Positions 1-5,822 of a stretch of DNA of 11,929 nucleotides are shown one piece after another. Numbering within the stretch: the stretch's first letter is position 1; each line of letters starts with the position of its first letter. A program made the position numbers and the translations under genes. The notes under the pieces are model-generated. The model did no database searches and was not told the origin of the DNA. It saw nothing but the letters and a program-made list of their open reading frames with translations. This DNA comes from Phycisphaerae bacterium (lineage in GTDB: Bacteria; Planctomycetota; Phycisphaerae; JAAYCJ01), in contig JAAZAW010000244.1 in the NCBI GenBank assembly GCA_012514125.1, positions 1 to 11,929 of the forward strand, written 5' to 3'.

Positions 1-17
1 AAGTTAAACAACGTTTT

Positions 18-166
18 AACTTTCCAACTTTCCAACTTTCCAACTTTCCAACTTTCCAACTTTCCAACTTTCCAACTTTCCAACTTTTCAACTTTTCAAC
101 TTTTTAACTTTTAAACTTTTAAACTTTTAAACTTTTAAACTTTTAAACTTTTAACTTCCAACTTGG
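18..166. repeat. 8-bp tandem repeat array with graded unit drift
   Basis: Direct reading gives eight perfect copies of AACTTTCC (18-81), two of AACTTTTC (82-97), one AACTTTTT (98-105), five AACTTTTA (106-145), then three 7-bp relics, AACTTTT, AACTTCC and AACTTGG (146-166). The unit keeps its AACTT core while its last three bases change in blocks, as expected when slippage or unequal exchange spreads point variants. Eight is not a multiple of three and there is no ORF, so this is a non-coding simple repeat upstream of the M50 protease gene. It may begin further left, since 1-17 holds related AAGTT/TTTTAAC sequence. No spacers are present, so it is not a CRISPR array. Confidence 0.95.
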
Positions 167-256
167 ATTATCTCCTGACGGTGCTGGGATTCACTTTAAA
201 AGAATGAACCGGAAAATTTTCATGCGATTGCCCTGCCTTTTTATTAAGAACGCCGT

Positions 257-286
257 TTGCTTTTTGCAACCCGTCGGCATTACAAT
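257..286 (+). promoter_or_regulatory. Candidate sigma70-type promoter of the M50 protease gene
   Basis: TACAAT at 281-286 matches five of six bases of the -10 consensus. TTGCTT at 257-262 is a partial -35 at 18-bp spacing. Initiation near 293 would leave a leader of about 30 nt before the ATG at 324, with GGGAGCAGG just upstream of the start. The rest of 167-323 shows no gene or hairpin that I can support. Confidence 0.4.
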
Positions 287-323
287 AACCCGACGTCTGT
301 TTTTTCTTTGATGGGAGCAGGTT

Positions 324-1061
324 ATGGATGAATCGACTCTGGGCCTGGGTTTGGCCTGGTATCTTGTTTTTGTGTTTTCGGCTGTATTTCACGAAGCGGC
401 CCATGCGTTTGTCGCCCAAAAATTCGGCGATCCCACCGCGTATCTCGGCGGTCAGATCACACTCAATCCCGCTCCGCATATTCGGCAGGAACCCTTCGGC
501 ATGGTTGTTTTTCCCATTATATCATTTTTGCTCGGCGGCTGGATGTTCGGATGGGCCGGTGCGCCTTACGATCCGGTCTGGTCTTTGAACAATCCGCGAA
601 AATCGGCTTTGATGTCCCTGGCAGGGCCGGCGGCCAATCTGATTCTGTGTCTGCTTGCAGGCATTTTAATTCGGGTGGGACTTGCCGGAAACCTTTTCGA
701 ACCCGGCGTGAGCAGCGTATCGTCAATTGTCATTGCCGATGCCGAAGGCTGGCCCCGCATACTGGCTGTGGTGTTGAGCATCGCCTTTACACTCAATCTG
801 ATTCTCTTTCTCTTTAATCTCTTTCCACTTCCGCCTTTTGACGGCAGTTCCATTATTCAAATCTTCTTAACGCCCGCATCCGCTTATCGCTATGCTCAGA
901 TCATGCATCGCCCCGCCTACATGATCGTCGGCTTGATCGTTGCCTGGAATACGTTTGAATACATCTTTTCACCTGTGTTTACATATGCCCGGAGTTGGTT
1001 GTTTTTCGGGATCACTTTGGATGCCATCCCATCACTCCCCACGATCGATCCTGCAAACTGA
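324..1061 (+). CDS. M50 family (site-2 protease type) membrane zinc metalloprotease
   Basis: This is a predicted polytopic intramembrane protease of 245 residues. The zinc-binding HEAAH motif is at residues 23-27 inside the first hydrophobic segment. GPAAN is at 101-105. The second active-site block N-L-F-P-L-P-P-F-D-G is at 165-174, with D173 as the expected third zinc ligand. Further hydrophobic stretches lie near residues 57-80, 97-118, 146-169 and 198-212. There is no PDZ domain, so it belongs with the compact S2P/rhomboid-like M50 proteins, not with RseP. In the family such enzymes cut transmembrane segments of regulators or remnant signal peptides; the substrate here is unknown. The ATG at 324 has GGGAG/CAGG just upstream and leaves HExxH close to the N-terminus, as in compact family members. 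It is the only plus-strand gene and converges on an M48 protease gene with a 31-bp gap. Confidence 0.92.
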   Translation: MDESTLGLGLAWYLVFVFSAVFHEAAHAFVAQKFGDPTAYLGGQITLNPAPHIRQEPFGMVVFPIISFLLGGWMFGWAGAPYDPVWSLNNPRKSALMSLAGPAANLILCLLAGILIRVGLAGNLFEPGVSSVSSIVIADAEGWPRILAVVLSIAFTLNLILFLFNLFPLPPFDGSSIIQIFLTPASAYRYAQIMHRPAYMIVGLIVAWNTFEYIFSPVFTYARSWLFFGITLDAIPSLPTIDPAN

Positions 1062-1092
1062 CGGCTCATAGACGAGCAGTGAAAAAGGCCGG

Positions 1093-2199
1093 TCAGGAGA
1101 CTTTTTTAAAAGACTTCGCCAGAGCGATTCTTTCATGAATCGGCGGGTGATCATGATAAAGCCAAACCACCCATCGCGCGGGATTGGGGTCCGCCAGATT
1201 CTGCTCTGCCAGAACTTCAAACGCCGAGGCGAATTTTTCAGGCTGTTGGGTCCGTTCCAGGGCGTAACGGTCGGATTGACGCTCAAAGTATCGTGAAACA
1301 GCGTTGGAGACAGGCCGCCAGAGAAACGTAAACAATGAAAGTGTCAGGCACATCAGGGGCAATCGGGTAATGGTCTGTAAATGCATCTCGGGCTTGGCGC
1401 CGGAAATGTTTTTCGTGAAAACCAGATAAATCAATCCGAACAGGGCAATACTGGAGATCGCGTAAAGGATCAGACTTTTACGAAAATGCCGATGGATATG
1501 ATGCCCCAGCTCATGAGCGTAGATCACTTCCAGCTGCTGTTCATCCAGACGGTCGAGCAGGGTATCGCCCAGTAAGACTCGCCGTGTCCTTCCCAGCCCG
1601 GCGAGCATGGCATTGCCTTTACGGGTCGTTTTGCTTAATTCAAGATTGTACACCCCTTCGACATCGATACCGGTTCCTTCGGACAAAATTTGAAATCGCT
1701 GTAAAAGAGCCTCATTTTCGAGCTTTTTGGTTTGATAAAAAATCGGCAGGATCAACACGGGAAAAACCTGGGCCAGCACGATACTAAAGAGCACCCAACC
1801 CGCCCAGCACCAAACATACCAGTAACTCAAGTGCCACATCGCCGAATAAAGAATGACGATCATCACGCCCAGCAACAGGCCCGACAGGGTGATCGACTTG
1901 GTATGTCGCCAGAGCCAGCCCCCGAAGGTTTCGGTGCTCAAATCGTATTTGTGTTCAAGCCGATATCCACCCATGTAGTCGAAGGCGAACAGACCGATCT
2001 GATAGCTCAGGTACATGATCGTTGCGAAAAGGATCAGTGAGGAATAACTTCCAAATCTGAACAAGGCTTCCGCAAGATAAGGAGCGATCCACACCCAGAT
2101 CGTTAAAAATAAAAGAGTCGCTATTTCTTCGAACAACTCCAAAGTGAGTTGTTCACGCTGATACTCCCTGGCGCGCGAAGACGGTTTTTCGCTGGACAT
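1093..2199 (-). CDS. M48 family Ste24-like membrane metalloprotease
   Basis: This 368-residue polytopic zinc endopeptidase resembles CAAX prenyl protease 1 (Ste24) and bacterial HtpX-type enzymes. The active-site motif HELGH is at residues 229-233. The third zinc ligand is E306 in the YFERQSD block, with D310 four residues on. Family hallmarks also seen are the LEHKYDLSTETF segment near 81-92, the N-A-M-x-x-G-L-G-R-T-R-R block near 196-207, and a C-terminal DHPPIHERI at 350-358. Hydrophobic segments lie near 26-48, 52-72, 103-120, 130-152, 242-262 and 281-295. The frame can be extended to a TTG at 2259, but the ATG at 2199 is preceded by GGAG 11 nt upstream and gives a better N-terminus. It probably handles damaged or lipidated membrane proteins. 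It is the last gene of the leftward cluster, separated from the glycosyltransferase gene by 92 nt that contain a TATAAT box, so it may have its own promoter. Confidence 0.9.
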   Translation of the reverse strand: MSSEKPSSRAREYQREQLTLELFEEIATLLFLTIWVWIAPYLAEALFRFGSYSSLILFATIMYLSYQIGLFAFDYMGGYRLEHKYDLSTETFGGWLWRHTKSITLSGLLLGVMIVILYSAMWHLSYWYVWCWAGWVLFSIVLAQVFPVLILPIFYQTKKLENEALLQRFQILSEGTGIDVEGVYNLELSKTTRKGNAMLAGLGRTRRVLLGDTLLDRLDEQQLEVIYAHELGHHIHRHFRKSLILYAISSIALFGLIYLVFTKNISGAKPEMHLQTITRLPLMCLTLSLFTFLWRPVSNAVSRYFERQSDRYALERTQQPEKFASAFEVLAEQNLADPNPARWVVWLYHDHPPIHERIALAKSFKKVS

Positions 2200-2278
2200 T
2201 TTTTCTGGTACTCCACTTCTCCAACCCTTCAGACGTATCAAGAGGACAGCTTTGCCCAATCAACTGTCATGATAAAGT

Positions 2279-2309
2279 ATTATACACAGACTCAGGTGGT
2301 TTTGTTCAA
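2279..2309 (-). promoter_or_regulatory. Candidate promoter in front of the M48 protease gene
   Basis: The minus strand carries a perfect TATAAT at 2279-2284. The best -35 candidates are TTGAAC at 2304-2309 (19-bp spacer) or TGAACA one base closer, both suboptimal. They overlap the last codons of the glycosyltransferase gene. Initiation near 2272 would give a leader of about 70 nt before the ATG at 2199. A perfect -10 can occur by chance, so this is tentative. Confidence 0.4.
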
Positions 2310-3458
2310 TAAAATTCTATATAAGTGATCGATATTATCAGATAAATTTGATGAATTGAATCGTTGGACGATTTTTTCACGAGCCGTTAAAGAACTCGCA
2401 GCCCGTTGTGACCCTGTTTCAATAACGGAACTCAGAGCCGCCACATAAGCCGATACCTGATTCGGCATTACAAGTGAACCGGCCTGCGAGTTCAAAACAT
2501 CCGCGATACCTCCGACATTTGGGGCAACAACCCATTTCCCCGCCGCCTGAGCCTCAAGCAGGGTGACCGGTGTGCCTTCATTATCGCTGGTAAGCAGGGC
2601 CATATCGATATCCGCGTAAAATTGGGGCAAATCTTCTACCAAACCCGCGAAATGAACCTTTTCCATCAGGCCCAGCCTGGCCGTCGATTCCCGAAGTTCG
2701 TTTTCAAGTACTCCCGTGCCCCCGAGGATCAGATGAATGTCTTTGTCGGGATGACGATGAATCAATTCCGCCATTACCGCGAGCATTTTCTGATGATTTT
2801 TAATCGGTGCCAATCGTCCAAGAGTTCCGATCAGGATGGCATCGTCTCCAAGGTTGAATTTTTGGCGAAACAGACCTCGTTCGGGAAGCTTCAGGAACCG
2901 TTCCAGTGGCAGACCCAGTTCGATAGTGACAAATTTTTTCGGTGGGGCGATTTGAAACTTTTCGCAAAGCTCATCTTTGAGGCGTTCGGAAATCGCAACG
3001 AGCCGATCGGTTCTTTTCGCAAGGAATCGTTCCGCACGGAGAATCATCTTCGCTTTGGGACCCCCGAAGTAGCCTTCAAACACATGTCCATGATAGGTAT
3101 GTACAATCCCGCGAACACCGAGAATCTGGGCGGCGATTCGCCCCAGTAATCCCGCCTTGGCGGTATGGGTATGGACGATATCGGGTTGGAATTGTTTCAG
3201 AATCCGCATGATTTGTGCGAGCGCTGCGATGTCGTGAATCGGGCTGATTTCCCGTCGGAGGTCTTTGCAATAGATGCTTTGGAGGGGATATTCGTTCAGG
3301 AGCGAATCAAAGGATGTTTCCCCTTCGGCGATGTGCCCGTGAATCAGCAATGTTTCATATCCGCGATTCGCCAGCAGATGGTTCAACACGGTTGCCTGGT
3401 AGGCCGGGCCGCCTACATTAAGCCTTGTAATGATTCTGGCGACCTTGATCTTGCCCAT
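2292..3458 (-). CDS. GT4-type (GT-B fold) glycosyltransferase
   Basis: This retaining-type glycosyltransferase has 388 residues and two Rossmann-like halves. The N-terminal acceptor half opens with RIITRLNVGGP (8-18) and has the DIVHTHTAKAGLLGR block (93-107) followed by HTYHGH (120-125), a pattern common in GT4 enzymes of LPS and capsule synthesis. The donor half has GRLAPIKN (214-221), LGGTG (245-249) and the EX7E motif E294-GTPVTLL-E302, followed by AGKWVVAPNVGGIADV. There is no signal peptide, so it likely acts at the cytoplasmic face of the inner membrane. The frame is open to 3530, but the ATG at 3458 lies one base after the PAP2 stop (TGATATG), which argues for coupled translation and makes this the better start. 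Donor and acceptor cannot be read from the sequence; the lptB neighbourhood suggests surface-glycolipid assembly. Confidence 0.9.
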   Translation of the reverse strand: MGKIKVARIITRLNVGGPAYQATVLNHLLANRGYETLLIHGHIAEGETSFDSLLNEYPLQSIYCKDLRREISPIHDIAALAQIMRILKQFQPDIVHTHTAKAGLLGRIAAQILGVRGIVHTYHGHVFEGYFGGPKAKMILRAERFLAKRTDRLVAISERLKDELCEKFQIAPPKKFVTIELGLPLERFLKLPERGLFRQKFNLGDDAILIGTLGRLAPIKNHQKMLAVMAELIHRHPDKDIHLILGGTGVLENELRESTARLGLMEKVHFAGLVEDLPQFYADIDMALLTSDNEGTPVTLLEAQAAGKWVVAPNVGGIADVLNSQAGSLVMPNQVSAYVAALSSVIETGSQRAASSLTAREKIVQRFNSSNLSDNIDHLYRILLNKTT

Positions 3459-3459
3459 A

Positions 3460-4104
3460 TCACTTGCCGCCTGAGGGAGCACAGAGATATTGAACGATAC
3501 GTGCCGCCAGATATCCCACCGCCGCACCAAGAATGATATCGCTGGTGTAATGATACCCCCGAATCACCCGACTCAGGGCGCAGCCAACCGCGAGAAAGTA
3601 TAAAAGATAACGATGTCGGGGAAAATATCCCGCGAGGATAAAACTGAACACAAACGCCACCGCCGTATCACCCGATGGAAACGATTGTGATTTCATATCG
3701 TTCCAGCTTGGAAAAAAACCGGTGAAAGTTTCCTGCCATTGCGAACCGTGAAACCATCTCGGACGTTGCCGGGAAATCAACACCTTGCCCAGCCCTACCA
3801 GTCCTCCTGAAATCACCAGCCCCAGGATCAGCCTGCCGATCATCCGCCAGCGATCCGCTCCGAGGGAAATTGACGCGGAAATCGTCAAAAGAATCAACGC
3901 GACGGCATCATTGTAATAATCGAGAAATTTGGCGGTACCGGCCACAAAATCCGGGAGCTTGTGACTCTTGAAAAAATCGGCGATGGGCATATCTAAAAAT
4001 TTCATCACGACAAACCAGATCGCCAAAACGATTGCCGGCCAAAATGCAAGATGCAACCATTGGCGTTTGCCGGATTTCTGGCCTTGTGGTTTCCTGCCGT
4101 CCAT
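3460..4104 (-). CDS. PAP2 family membrane lipid phosphatase (PSGD variant)
   Basis: This 214-residue integral membrane phosphatase has about six hydrophobic segments. Motif 1 is K107-x6-R114-P115. Motif 2 is PSGD at 143-146, where the family consensus is PSGH. Motif 3 is S178-R179-x5-H185-x3-D189, with H185 the expected phospho-accepting nucleophile. PAP2 membrane enzymes remove phosphate from undecaprenyl pyrophosphate, phosphatidate, phosphatidylglycerophosphate or lipid A. Placement directly behind lptB makes lipid A, an undecaprenyl carrier or another glycolipid attractive substrates, but this is inference. The ATG at 4104 has GGAGAAAGGACC upstream. The frame stays open into lptB up to 4254, but those extra residues overlap the end of lptB and look unnatural. 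The gene follows the lptB stop by 19 nt and precedes the glycosyltransferase start by one base. Confidence 0.9.
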   Translation of the reverse strand: MDGRKPQGQKSGKRQWLHLAFWPAIVLAIWFVVMKFLDMPIADFFKSHKLPDFVAGTAKFLDYYNDAVALILLTISASISLGADRWRMIGRLILGLVISGGLVGLGKVLISRQRPRWFHGSQWQETFTGFFPSWNDMKSQSFPSGDTAVAFVFSFILAGYFPRHRYLLYFLAVGCALSRVIRGYHYTSDIILGAAVGYLAARIVQYLCAPSGGK

Positions 4105-4123
4105 GCGGGGGTCCTTTCTCCGC

Positions 4124-4891
4124 TCAAGACTGTATCGGTGGGGGGGTGAATTCATCCGCCCGGAAATGCTCGCCCAGATAGGTCTTTCGAACCAGCGGAT
4201 TATGCACCAGTTCCGCCGGTTTGCCCTGGGCCATGAGCTTGCCTTCATGAACAATGTATGCGCGATCGGTTACACGAAGCGTTTCACGCACATTGTGATC
4301 TGTCAGAAGGATCGCGATATTGTGATCGTATTTCAATCGCAGAATTTCCTTTTGCAGGTCTTCGACCGCCTTGGGATCGACGCCGCTGAAAGGCTCGTCC
4401 AGAAGAATCAGCGTCGGGTTGATGATCAACGCGCGGGCAATTTCAAGCTTTCGTTTCTCCCCGCCTGAAAGGGTGCGGGCATGCTGACGTCGAACCTTCA
4501 AAAGGTTGAACTGCTCAAGGAGGTACTCGCAGCGTTCCCGCCGGACCTTGTGAGAAATCTTGAGCGTCTCCAGGATCGCCAGAAGGTTTTCCTCGACCGT
4601 TAGCCGGGTAAAGACCGAACTTTCCTGTGAGAGATATCCCATGCCCAGTTGAACACGTTTGTACATCGCCAGTCGGGTGATATCCTGACCGTTGAAAATC
4701 ACCGTGCCGCCGTCGGGATCGATCATGCCGACCGTCATGCGAAACGAAGTGGTCTTGCCGGCGCCGTTGGGTCCCAGCAGACCGACAATCTCGCCCTGTC
4801 CGACCTGAAAGCCCACGTGGTCCACCACGGTCCTGCCGCCATATCGTTTAACGAGGTCTCGTGCTTCTAAAAGTACTAAAGGCTCGATCAT
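4124..4891 (-). CDS. lptB: LPS export ABC transporter ATP-binding protein LptB
   Basis: This cytoplasmic ATPase of the LptB2FGC complex powers LPS extraction from the inner membrane. In 255 residues it has Walker A GPNGAGKTT (40-48), Q-loop Q89, signature LSGGE (141-145), Walker B LILLDEP (161-167) and the switch histidine H199. The FSGVDPKAV segment after Walker B, the LLTDHNVRETL helix and the C-terminal YLGEHF (239-244) are typical of LptB rather than of the related LivF/LivG ATPases. The ATG at 4891 has AAGGAA seven nt upstream. The longer frame to 4945 would overlap the -35 box of the apparent promoter and is rejected. In many bacteria lptB sits with lptA, lptC, kdsC or rpoN. None is seen here; it heads a unit with a PAP2 phosphatase and a glycosyltransferase instead. 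Confidence 0.93.
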   Translation of the reverse strand: MIEPLVLLEARDLVKRYGGRTVVDHVGFQVGQGEIVGLLGPNGAGKTTSFRMTVGMIDPDGGTVIFNGQDITRLAMYKRVQLGMGYLSQESSVFTRLTVEENLLAILETLKISHKVRRERCEYLLEQFNLLKVRRQHARTLSGGEKRKLEIARALIINPTLILLDEPFSGVDPKAVEDLQKEILRLKYDHNIAILLTDHNVRETLRVTDRAYIVHEGKLMAQGKPAELVHNPLVRKTYLGEHFRADEFTPPPIQS

Positions 4892-4923
4892 GCGCGTTTC
4901 CTTGTTCTTCACATAAACTATTA

Positions 4924-4952
4924 ACCTTACCCGCTTGGACGCCAAACGTCAA
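4924..4952 (-). promoter_or_regulatory. Sigma70-type promoter of the lptB operon
   Basis: The minus strand reads TTGACG (-35, 4947-4952), a 17-bp spacer and TAAGGT (-10, 4924-4929). The -35 matches five of six bases; the -10 keeps the key TAxxxT positions. Initiation near 4917 gives a leader of about 26 nt to the ATG at 4891, with the AAGGAA ribosome site inside it. This also supports the shorter lptB start. Confidence 0.65.
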
Positions 4953-5061
4953 GCGCAACTGCCGTCGTCAGTGGAATTTTAAACTCACTTTCATGTTACG
5001 AAGGGGCATATTGCGGCCATGGTCTTGTTCTTTTAAAGTCTTGTCCTCCGGCGGTAAAAAC

Positions 5062-5098
5062 AAAAAAAGCTGGAAGTCAAAGACACCCAGCTTTTTTT
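5062..5098 (-). terminator. Strong intrinsic terminator (bidirectional in form)
   Basis: A perfect 12-bp inverted repeat (5062-5073 with 5087-5098) has a GCTGG/CCAGC core flanked by A7 and T7. The 13-nt loop contains a further GTC/GAC pairing. On the minus strand it ends in TTTTTTTGTTTTT, an ideal release tract. It closes the small-lipoprotein unit and insulates the lptB promoter at 4924-4952. The symmetric A/T tracts mean it could also stop plus-strand transcription. Confidence 0.92.
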
Positions 5099-5121
5099 GA
5101 TTGTTTTGAAAATTTGGCTAA

Positions 5122-5145
5122 CCGTCGTTCACGAAGAACGATCGG
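5122..5145 (-). other. Hairpin in the 3' untranslated region of the small-lipoprotein unit
   Basis: CCGTCGTTC (5122-5130) pairs with GAACGATCGG (5136-5145), leaving a single bulged base and a 5-nt loop. It lies between the stop of the 50-residue gene and the strong terminator and has no T tract of its own. A transcript-stabilising or processing role is possible but unproven. Confidence 0.5.
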
Positions 5146-5171
5146 CAAACCAAAGCTTTTCAAGTGGTTGA

Positions 5172-5324
5172 TTAAAGACCAACCAGGCCCAGCAGGAAGT
5201 CGGCAATCGTGGCGCCAACAGCATTACCGGTGCCGGTGACAACACCTTTACCGAACAGGTTAACTGCATCACAACCACCAACTGCGGCTACCATAGCCAA
5301 GGTCAACATAGCACGTCTGATCAT
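5172..5324 (-). CDS. Tiny predicted lipoprotein (50 aa)
   Basis: This reading frame of 50 codons has an ATG at 5324 and a near-ideal GGAGG (5333-5337) eight nt upstream, one of the best ribosome sites in the window. The N-terminus is MIRR followed by a hydrophobic run (A5-A14) and V15-G16-G17-C18, a plausible though weak lipobox, so a mature lipoprotein of about 33 residues is predicted. The mature part is rich in Gly, Val, Thr and Ala and ends in a hydrophobic DFLLGLVGL tail that could lie on or in a membrane. The ending resembles that of the 64-residue lipoprotein encoded just upstream (shared [VI]G[AS]T[IF] and LLGL), suggesting paralogues. A strong terminator follows 74 nt downstream. The family is not recognised and function is unknown. 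Codons are balanced and the protein pattern is coherent, so this is unlikely to be chance. Confidence 0.8.
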   Translation of the reverse strand: MIRRAMLTLAMVAAVGGCDAVNLFGKGVVTGTGNAVGATIADFLLGLVGL

Positions 5325-5364
5325 TGGAAATACCTCCATAAAAAAGAACAACAGACCTAACCCT

Positions 5365-5387
5365 AAAAAAAGTAACTAAATCGTCAC
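5365..5387 (-). promoter_or_regulatory. Weak hairpin plus T7: possible attenuator between the two lipoprotein genes
   Basis: On the minus strand GTGAC, a 6-nt loop and GTTAC (one G-T pair) are followed at once by seven T (5365-5371). A 5-bp stem is weak for a terminator, but the position between two same-strand small genes would suit partial termination, giving unequal amounts of the two messages. Confidence 0.3.
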
Positions 5388-5390
5388 CGC

Positions 5391-5585
5391 TTAATTTGAT
5401 AAACCAAGCAATGACGAAACCAACAACCGACCGAAAGTAGACCCGATAGTCATTCCCGTTTCTTCTCGGACGATAAAATCCGAAATTTTCGGAATGGAAC
5501 ATCCCGCAAAGAATAACATCGGAATCAAAAACAAACTTCCGTATGCTCTTCCGAAATACCACGCGTATTTTACGTTGTCAAACAA
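5391..5585 (-). CDS. Small predicted lipoprotein (64 aa), probable paralogue of its neighbour
   Basis: A TTG at 5585, with GGGAG ten nt upstream, opens a 64-residue frame. An N-region of about 16 residues carrying K6 and R13 is followed by a hydrophobic stretch and F-A-G-C29, a credible lipobox. The mature part (about 36 residues) ends TGMTIGSTFGRLL...LLGLSN, which aligns by eye with the tail of the 50-residue neighbour. There is no ATG in frame upstream before a stop at 5604-5606, and the first internal ATG (residue 23) would destroy the signal peptide, so a TTG (or CTG at 5589-5591) start is required. It lies 66 nt upstream of the smaller gene and directly after a 13-codon leader ORF. Function is unknown. 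It could instead be a decaying duplicate, given its non-ATG start and weaker ribosome site. Confidence 0.6.
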   Translation of the reverse strand: MFDNVKYAWYFGRAYGSLFLIPMLFFAGCSIPKISDFIVREETGMTIGSTFGRLLVSSLLGLSN

Positions 5586-5592
5586 TGTCAGT

Positions 5593-5634
5593 TCACTCCC
5601 AACTCATGGGACTTAATCTGCTATCGGTTACCAT
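5593..5634 (-). CDS. 13-codon leader ORF upstream of the lipoprotein genes
   Basis: The minus strand has GTGAGGAG closely upstream of an ATG at 5634, giving MVTDSRLSPMSWE and a TGA at 5593-5595. The stop overlaps the end of the ribosome site (GGGAG) of the 64-residue lipoprotein gene, whose start lies seven nt further on in another frame. This is the geometry of translational coupling or a regulatory leader peptide. The peptide has no run of one amino acid that would point to amino-acid attenuation. It could be chance, but the start site is better than that of the gene behind it. Confidence 0.4.
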   Translation of the reverse strand: MVTDSRLSPMSWE

Positions 5635-5693
5635 AGTCTCCTCACCGGCACAGTTTCGATTTTCCAGTGAGAGAAACGATGATATGATCCTTT

Positions 5694-5722
5694 TATTTAT
5701 CATCCCATTACCGGCGTGTCAA
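5694..5722 (-). promoter_or_regulatory. Sigma70-type promoter, proximal, of the small-lipoprotein unit
   Basis: The minus strand has a perfect TTGACA (5717-5722), a 17-bp spacer and TAAATA (5694-5699). Initiation near 5687 would give a leader of about 50 nt to the 13-codon ORF and about 100 nt to the 64-residue lipoprotein gene. Confidence 0.6.
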
Positions 5723-5792
5723 CGGAAAATTCAAACTTTTTTAAGTTGTCAATAGACTACGGCTATAGGTCAGATGCACTGACTTAAGCATT

Positions 5793-5822
5793 TATATAGC
5801 TTATAATATCGACCTTTGTCAA
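5793..5822 (-). promoter_or_regulatory. Sigma70-type promoter, distal, upstream of the small-lipoprotein unit
   Basis: A perfect TTGACA (5817-5822) is followed on the minus strand by TATATA at 18-bp spacing (5793-5798) or CTATAT at 17 bp, within an AT-rich stretch. Initiation would be near 5786. Together with the proximal promoter it suggests tandem promoters driving the tiny lipoproteins. Confidence 0.55.

Noticed and set aside
18..166. CRISPR-like array
   Set aside because: The units are 8 bp and contiguous with no spacers, and no cas-like gene is nearby.
1064..1077. Terminator between the converging M50 and M48 genes
   Set aside because: GCTC/GAGC gives only a 4-bp stem without a proper T tract on either strand.
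2200..2259. Longer M48 protease start (TTG at 2259)
   Set aside because: The 20 extra residues are not hydrophobic or family-like, and the ATG at 2199 has GGAG upstream.
5269..5562. 97-codon minus-strand frame across both tiny lipoprotein genes
   Set aside because: It is in a different frame from the two small genes, has no recognisable motif or signal peptide, and runs through the GGAGG site that clearly serves the ATG at 5324.
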